Of a stretch of 6,985 nt of DNA, positions 6,083-6,985 are shown piece after piece. This DNA comes from an uncultured bacterium (GTDB lineage: Bacteria; Planctomycetota; DG-23; SLPQ01). Each line of letters begins with the position of its first letter. The stretch's first letter is position 1. Location: the NCBI GenBank assembly GCA_937863625.1, contig CALMGO010000662.1, positions 1 to 6,985 on the forward strand, written 5' to 3'. Under the pieces are notes generated by a model. That model searched no databases, was not told where the DNA came from, and worked only from the letters and a program-made list of their open reading frames with translations. The translations under genes were made by a program, and so were the position numbers.

Positions 6083-6946
6083 CTAACCCGGGATGATATC
6101 AGGGCATGAGTTTTCGACGATCCGCCTGAGCCGCGACAGCGCCTGCACCTCTATCTGGCGTATCCGCTCCTTGGTCACGCCGAATATCGCGCCGAGCTCA
6201 GCGAGTGTGCGAGGCTTGCGCACCTCCCCTAAGCCAAACCTGCTTTCCAGCACCACGCGCTCACGATCGCTGAGCCCCGAAAGCGCTCTGCTGATGCCCT
6301 CTGCTATGGCCGCGGGCTTTAGCGCCGTATAGTCCACCTCCACCTTAGCCGTCGCTTCGAGAATCTCCTCTTCGACGCTGGCCATGCGAAGGCCCTTCTC
6401 CGGAATCATCCGCGCAAAACGCCTCACGATCGCCCACCCCGCATACGTGCTGAAGCGATTGCCCCGCGAGTAGTCAAACGCTTCCACCGCGTCGAGAAGC
6501 GCCATATTCCCCTCGCTGATGAGATACGGCCCGCTCGCGCCTCTGCCGTAGTGCCTTCTCGCGATTGACGCCACGAGGCGCAGATTGCTCCTTACGAGCC
6601 TCTCGCGCACCGCATCCGCCTCACCCAGAAGCCTTTCGACCCGTTGGAGTATCTCCATGTCCACGCAGCGAATGTCGAGTTGCTTTCGTGCGCCGCTGGC
6701 AAGGTGCTTGAGGTAGTTGTATTTCCTGAATAGCGCCGCTTCCTCTTCCCGCGTCAAAAGCGGCATTCCGGCGATGCCCTTGAGATACACCGGCAGATCG
6801 CTTGAGGACACAACCTCGTCGTCGTTGCGTTTCTCAAGGTGCGGCGATGTGAGTATCTTCTCCGCTGCGTCCTCTGCCTCAAACTCGTCGCTCTTTATGA
6901 AGCGAACCGGTGGATGAAAAAAGAGGAGGGAAAGGAAGAGAAACAC
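6083..6946 (-). CDS. Sigma-70 family RNA polymerase sigma factor, planctomycete-like, lacking region 3
   Basis: Numbered from GTG 6946 (287 residues). Region 1.2 is LPVYLKGIAGMPLLTREEE (51-69). An insert of about 40 residues (77-117, beginning NYLKHLASGARKQLD) precedes region 2: NLRLVASIARRHYGRG (121-136), LISEGNMALLDAVEAFDYS (142-160) and region 2.3/2.4 RFSTYAGWAIVRRFARMIPEK (164-184). Residues 185-218 are a short linker without a recognisable region 3. Region 4 follows (219-275), with ALSGLSDRERVVLESRFGL and the -35-binding HTH TLAELGAIFGVTKERIRQIE (247-266). It directs RNA polymerase to a promoter set. Compared with E. coli RpoD, the -10-contacting positions W434, Q437 and T440 appear as A172, R175 and A178, implying altered -10 recognition. 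The start is unsure: GTG 6946 has no Shine-Dalgarno site and yields a hydrophobic MFLFLSLLFF leader, the frame stays open to the window edge, and GTG 6811 is an internal alternative. Confidence 0.9.
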   Translation of the reverse strand: MFLFLSLLFFHPPVRFIKSDEFEAEDAAEKILTSPHLEKRNDDEVVSSSDLPVYLKGIAGMPLLTREEEAALFRKYNYLKHLASGARKQLDIRCVDMEILQRVERLLGEADAVRERLVRSNLRLVASIARRHYGRGASGPYLISEGNMALLDAVEAFDYSRGNRFSTYAGWAIVRRFARMIPEKGLRMASVEEEILEATAKVEVDYTALKPAAIAEGISRALSGLSDRERVVLESRFGLGEVRKPRTLAELGAIFGVTKERIRQIEVQALSRLRRIVENSCPDIIPG

Positions 6947-6985
6947 GTGACGAAGGAGCGGGGGAGGGGACAGGCAGGGCAGCGG
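6914..6985. repeat. Polypurine/polypyrimidine tract at the sigma gene's 5' end
   Basis: The plus strand is purine-rich from 6914 to the window edge, including an uninterrupted run of 28 purines (6916-6943); on the minus strand it is C/T-rich. It lies over the doubtful N-terminal codons of the sigma gene. It may be the pyrimidine-rich leader of that mRNA rather than coding sequence. A plus-strand ATG at 6914 also opens a Lys/Glu-rich frame to the window edge, without a separate ribosome binding site. Confidence 0.5.

Noticed and set aside
1..6985. tRNA, rRNA, CRISPR array, insertion sequence or attachment site
   Set aside because: None recognised on reading both strands: no cloverleaf, no regularly spaced direct repeats, no transposase or integrase motif.

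Overview
The window is GC-rich bacterial DNA with six tightly packed protein genes and little spacer. The best taxonomic clue is the sigma factor at the right end. It has an extra segment between regions 1.2 and 2, a region 2.4 reading FSTYAGWAIVRRFAR followed by IPEK, and no region 3. From memory, this layout is typical of sigma-70 proteins of Planctomycetota and related PVC-type or uncultivated bacteria. That placement is an inference, not a search result. The near absence of Shine-Dalgarno sequences at some starts is compatible with it.

Left block (1-4290, plus strand): five genes in an apparent operon. They are the 3' part of a DPM1-like family 2 glycosyltransferase, a GT-B family 4 glycosyltransferase (4-bp ATGA overlap), a class I SAM methyltransferase, a second unrelated-looking SAM methyltransferase, and a polytopic YbhN/LPG-synthase-TM-like membrane protein (PF03706 type). 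The only gaps between these genes are 14 bp, about 36 bp (filled by a near-perfect 20-nt hairpin) and about 29 bp (carrying a strong Shine-Dalgarno site).

Right block (4299-6946, minus strand): a polytopic GT39/PMT_2-like glycosyltransferase converges on the operon with only 8 bp between stop codons. Upstream of it lie a plausible TTGACC-17-TTTACT promoter and a 218-bp spacer rich in small dyads, then the sigma factor gene. The sigma gene's 5' end is uncertain because it runs into a polypyrimidine stretch (polypurine on the plus strand) that continues to the window edge.

Taken together, the five-gene block plus the GT39-like protein look like a cell-envelope glycolipid or glycan locus. Cytosolic glycosyltransferases (one probably lipid-linked) and methyltransferases would build and cap a sugar or lipid head group. 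The PF03706 protein is a candidate membrane transport or flipping component. The GT39-like enzyme would use polyprenyl-phosphate sugar on the outer face of the membrane. The product is unknown. No mobile element, CRISPR array, tRNA or rRNA was recognised. Nothing here proves a wholly new system. The points most worth checking are the unusual sigma factor, the intra-operon hairpin, the GT4 enzyme lacking the first Glu of its EX7E motif, and the gene set as a unit.
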